A DNA stretch of 7,082 nt from Nitrospirota bacterium. Its GTDB lineage: Bacteria; Nitrospirota; Nitrospiria; Nitrospirales; UBA8639. The stretch spans positions 1 through 7,082 of the forward strand of contig JAOUQB010000119.1 of NCBI GenBank assembly GCA_029879555.1, in the 5' to 3' direction. Positions 5,945-7,082 of the stretch are shown one piece after another. Both the position numbers and the translations under genes were made by a program. The notes below the pieces were generated by a model. It worked only from the letters and a program-made list of their open reading frames with translations. It was not told the origin of the DNA and did not search any database. Within the stretch, counting starts at the first letter, position 1; each line of letters opens with the position of its first letter.

Positions 5945-6496
5945 CCCTGGTGCAGTATCCTGATCGCGCGATTCTTTGCGGGATTCTTCATAAGCCTTTT
6001 CATCTTTTTCCAGAAATTGGCTTCGCTCAATTTCAAGAATTTCCATCGGCGTTAGATACTTTAATGCCGTGGCCCCTAATATTTTCTGACTGGGCGTCCC
6101 TTTCATTTGAATGCAGAGTAACGCATCGGCTCCCATCATTTGAGCTTTCTTAATTAACTCGAAATGGAGTTCATCCCAATTCACTTTGGATTTTTCTGAA
6201 GATTGCTCTACCATAATTTCATCCATTGTTTCATAGGGGACCACAGGCGCCTCTTGAAGAATCTCAATATGTTTATCAGCATTGAGATTGTCTCCTCGAA
6301 TCACCGAATCATCCACGACCGCCTCGATCCGAGGTGCCCGTGCGGTTTCCACATCAAAACTTTTCAACCGCATCGCGGCCAAGGCCGCCTCATGTTGATT
6401 GCTACTGTGCGAAAGCCGCTCAAGCTTCCCCACACGATCGAGGGCCTCCTGAAGACTCATTCTGGCCCCTTTTTTTCGAAGTGCATTGACGGGCAT
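5936..6496 (-). CDS. Two-part protein: DUF2786-like N-terminus and YbjQ-like segment
   Basis: 186 residues from ATG 6496; exact function not recognised. Residues 14-47 resemble the short DUF2786 helix pair, with RVGKLERLSHSSNQHEAALAA (21-41) close to the family pattern of a KLL-like helix, then S/N-x-x-EA and an Ala-rich helix. A variable linker (48-75) follows. Residues about 77-148 look like the alpha/beta unit of YbjQ-type (DUF74, so-called heavy-metal-binding) proteins: a strand ending in YETMDEIMVE, a helix leading to AQMMGADALLCIQM (118-131), and a last strand GATALKYL (141-148). The C-terminal 40 residues are charged and helical, perhaps coiled coil. There is no signal peptide, so it is cytoplasmic. 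AAGGAG (6508-6513, - strand) is 11 bases before this ATG; the internal ATG at 6460 (Met13) with AGGGG 5 bases upstream is a real alternative and would begin right at the DUF2786-like part. Domain calls are by eye. Confidence 0.75.
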   Translation of the reverse strand: MPVNALRKKGARMSLQEALDRVGKLERLSHSSNQHEAALAAMRLKSFDVETARAPRIEAVVDDSVIRGDNLNADKHIEILQEAPVVPYETMDEIMVEQSSEKSKVNWDELHFELIKKAQMMGADALLCIQMKGTPSQKILGATALKYLTPMEILEIERSQFLEKDEKAYEESRKESRDQDTAPGIG

Positions 6497-6507
6497 ACTA
6501 CATTCAA

Positions 6508-6513
6508 CTCCTT
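6508..6513 (-). promoter_or_regulatory. Ribosome binding site for start 6496 (alternative start at 6460)
   Basis: On the - strand AAGGAG lies 11 bases before ATG 6496, slightly long. A second candidate, AGGGG at 6466-6470, lies 5 bases before ATG 6460 and follows a run of seven A. Both starts are usable in principle; the longer form is preferred for its closer match to the anti-Shine-Dalgarno sequence. Confidence 0.5.
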
Positions 6514-6720
6514 GAAAGACTCACCAACATTCTATCCACTGACGCCCTTTCCTATCCAAACTTGCCCAAATGGCAGGGTAGAAAGACGACGGAATATCTA
6601 CCTGCTCAAGAATCCGCTTGTCAATTAATCATATGGCAATAAGTTATTTCCGATGGAAATCTTTTTAAAAATTCACTTCCCCTATAGGACCATGACTAAT
6701 GAACCGGAAAAGTACAGGCA

Positions 6721-6939
6721 ATGCTCGAAACAAATCCGTCAATGTGCGACCAAACTTCAGCACAAGGCATGAGTCCATCTCCAAGTTTCATCAAAATCTC
6801 TGCCACTTGGAGCCAAGGTAAACACGGCACCATCCACGTTGGCATCATGACCACCTATGAGATCGCCGCTCTTCGCTTGGCCAAAGTATCTTTAGCAAGA
6901 CTGAATGAGATAGAAGCGGTTATCCCGACGGAAAACTAG
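6721..6939 (+). CDS. Possible small hypothetical protein
   Basis: 72 codons, not recognised. The frame opens with a Ser/Pro-rich, Met-rich segment (1-24, two further Met), then SATWSQGKHGTIHVGIMTTYEIAALRLAKVSLARLNEIEAVIPTEN-type sequence, of which residues 45-65 could be an amphipathic helix. There is no signal peptide or known motif. A weak GGAAAAG (6706-6712) lies 8 bases upstream. Codon choice (many ATC, GCC, ACC) does not look random, but length and lack of a good ribosome binding site or terminator leave real doubt. It is divergent from the 186-residue - strand gene with 224 bases between, and nothing is recognisable in the 143 bases after it. Confidence 0.3.
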   Translation: MLETNPSMCDQTSAQGMSPSPSFIKISATWSQGKHGTIHVGIMTTYEIAALRLAKVSLARLNEIEAVIPTEN

Positions 6940-7082
6940 CCGTATGGTCATAGCGAACCTTTGGCATGCTTTCCCCTCTCCTACGACAGGCGCTTTCCGA
7001 ATAGGCTGGGCTTATCCTTTCCTTACATTCTTGCGCGTTTTCCTTCTCAGAGAAACCCTCTTCAAACCAGTCCGGAGCCCGA

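Noticed and set aside
6203..6628. 141-codon + strand open frame opposite the 186-residue gene
   Set aside because: It is antisense to the better supported - strand gene with its AAGGAG site and recognisable segments. Its composition (many His, Pro, Phe, Arg) is typical of a shadow frame.
6646..6670. Hairpin ATTTCC/GGAAAT followed by CTTTTT as a terminator
   Set aside because: The stem is only 6 bp and weak, and there is no + strand gene upstream of it to terminate.

Overview
The window looks like an ordinary chromosomal stretch of a Gram-negative bacterium of moderate GC. An outer-membrane lipid A deacylase-like protein and several Sec-type signal peptides point to a two-membrane envelope. 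The gene mix (CBS protein, HDOD protein, SthA-type transhydrogenase, tiny secreted Asp/Lys-rich proteins) reminds me of Nitrospirota such as Nitrospira. That placement is an impression, not a proof.

Layout. Positions 1-173 are the 3' part of a tmRNA gene (ssrA), whose 5' half and tag codons lie outside the window; a GC-rich hairpin follows. Next come two small exported proteins on the + strand, at 487-771 and 1415-1633. Both have a signal peptide and a low-complexity Asp/Lys-rich mature part. The first carries six tandem GKAGDDH heptads. Each gene has its own strong ribosome binding site and is followed by a small hairpin and then a large hairpin. A gene-free stretch of about 530 bases separates them. 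A two-CBS-domain protein lies on the - strand (1903-2304), divergent from a + strand pair: an HDOD-domain protein (2595-3470) overlapping by 4 bases with sthA (3467-4867). Converging on sthA is a - strand gene for a PagL/acyloxyacyl hydrolase-like outer-membrane protein (5019-5585). Further along, also on the - strand, is a 186-residue protein (5936-6496) with a DUF2786-like N-terminus and a YbjQ-like segment. A weak 72-codon + strand ORF (6721-6939) and unassigned sequence close the window.

How the parts fit. The only clear operon is HDOD-sthA, where the ATGA overlap suggests translational coupling between a signalling or scaffold protein and NADPH/NADH balancing. The other genes look like single transcription units. 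I see no integrase, transposase, CRISPR array or defence system. The least explained content is the pair of heptad/Asp-Lys secreted proteins and the 186-residue two-part protein.
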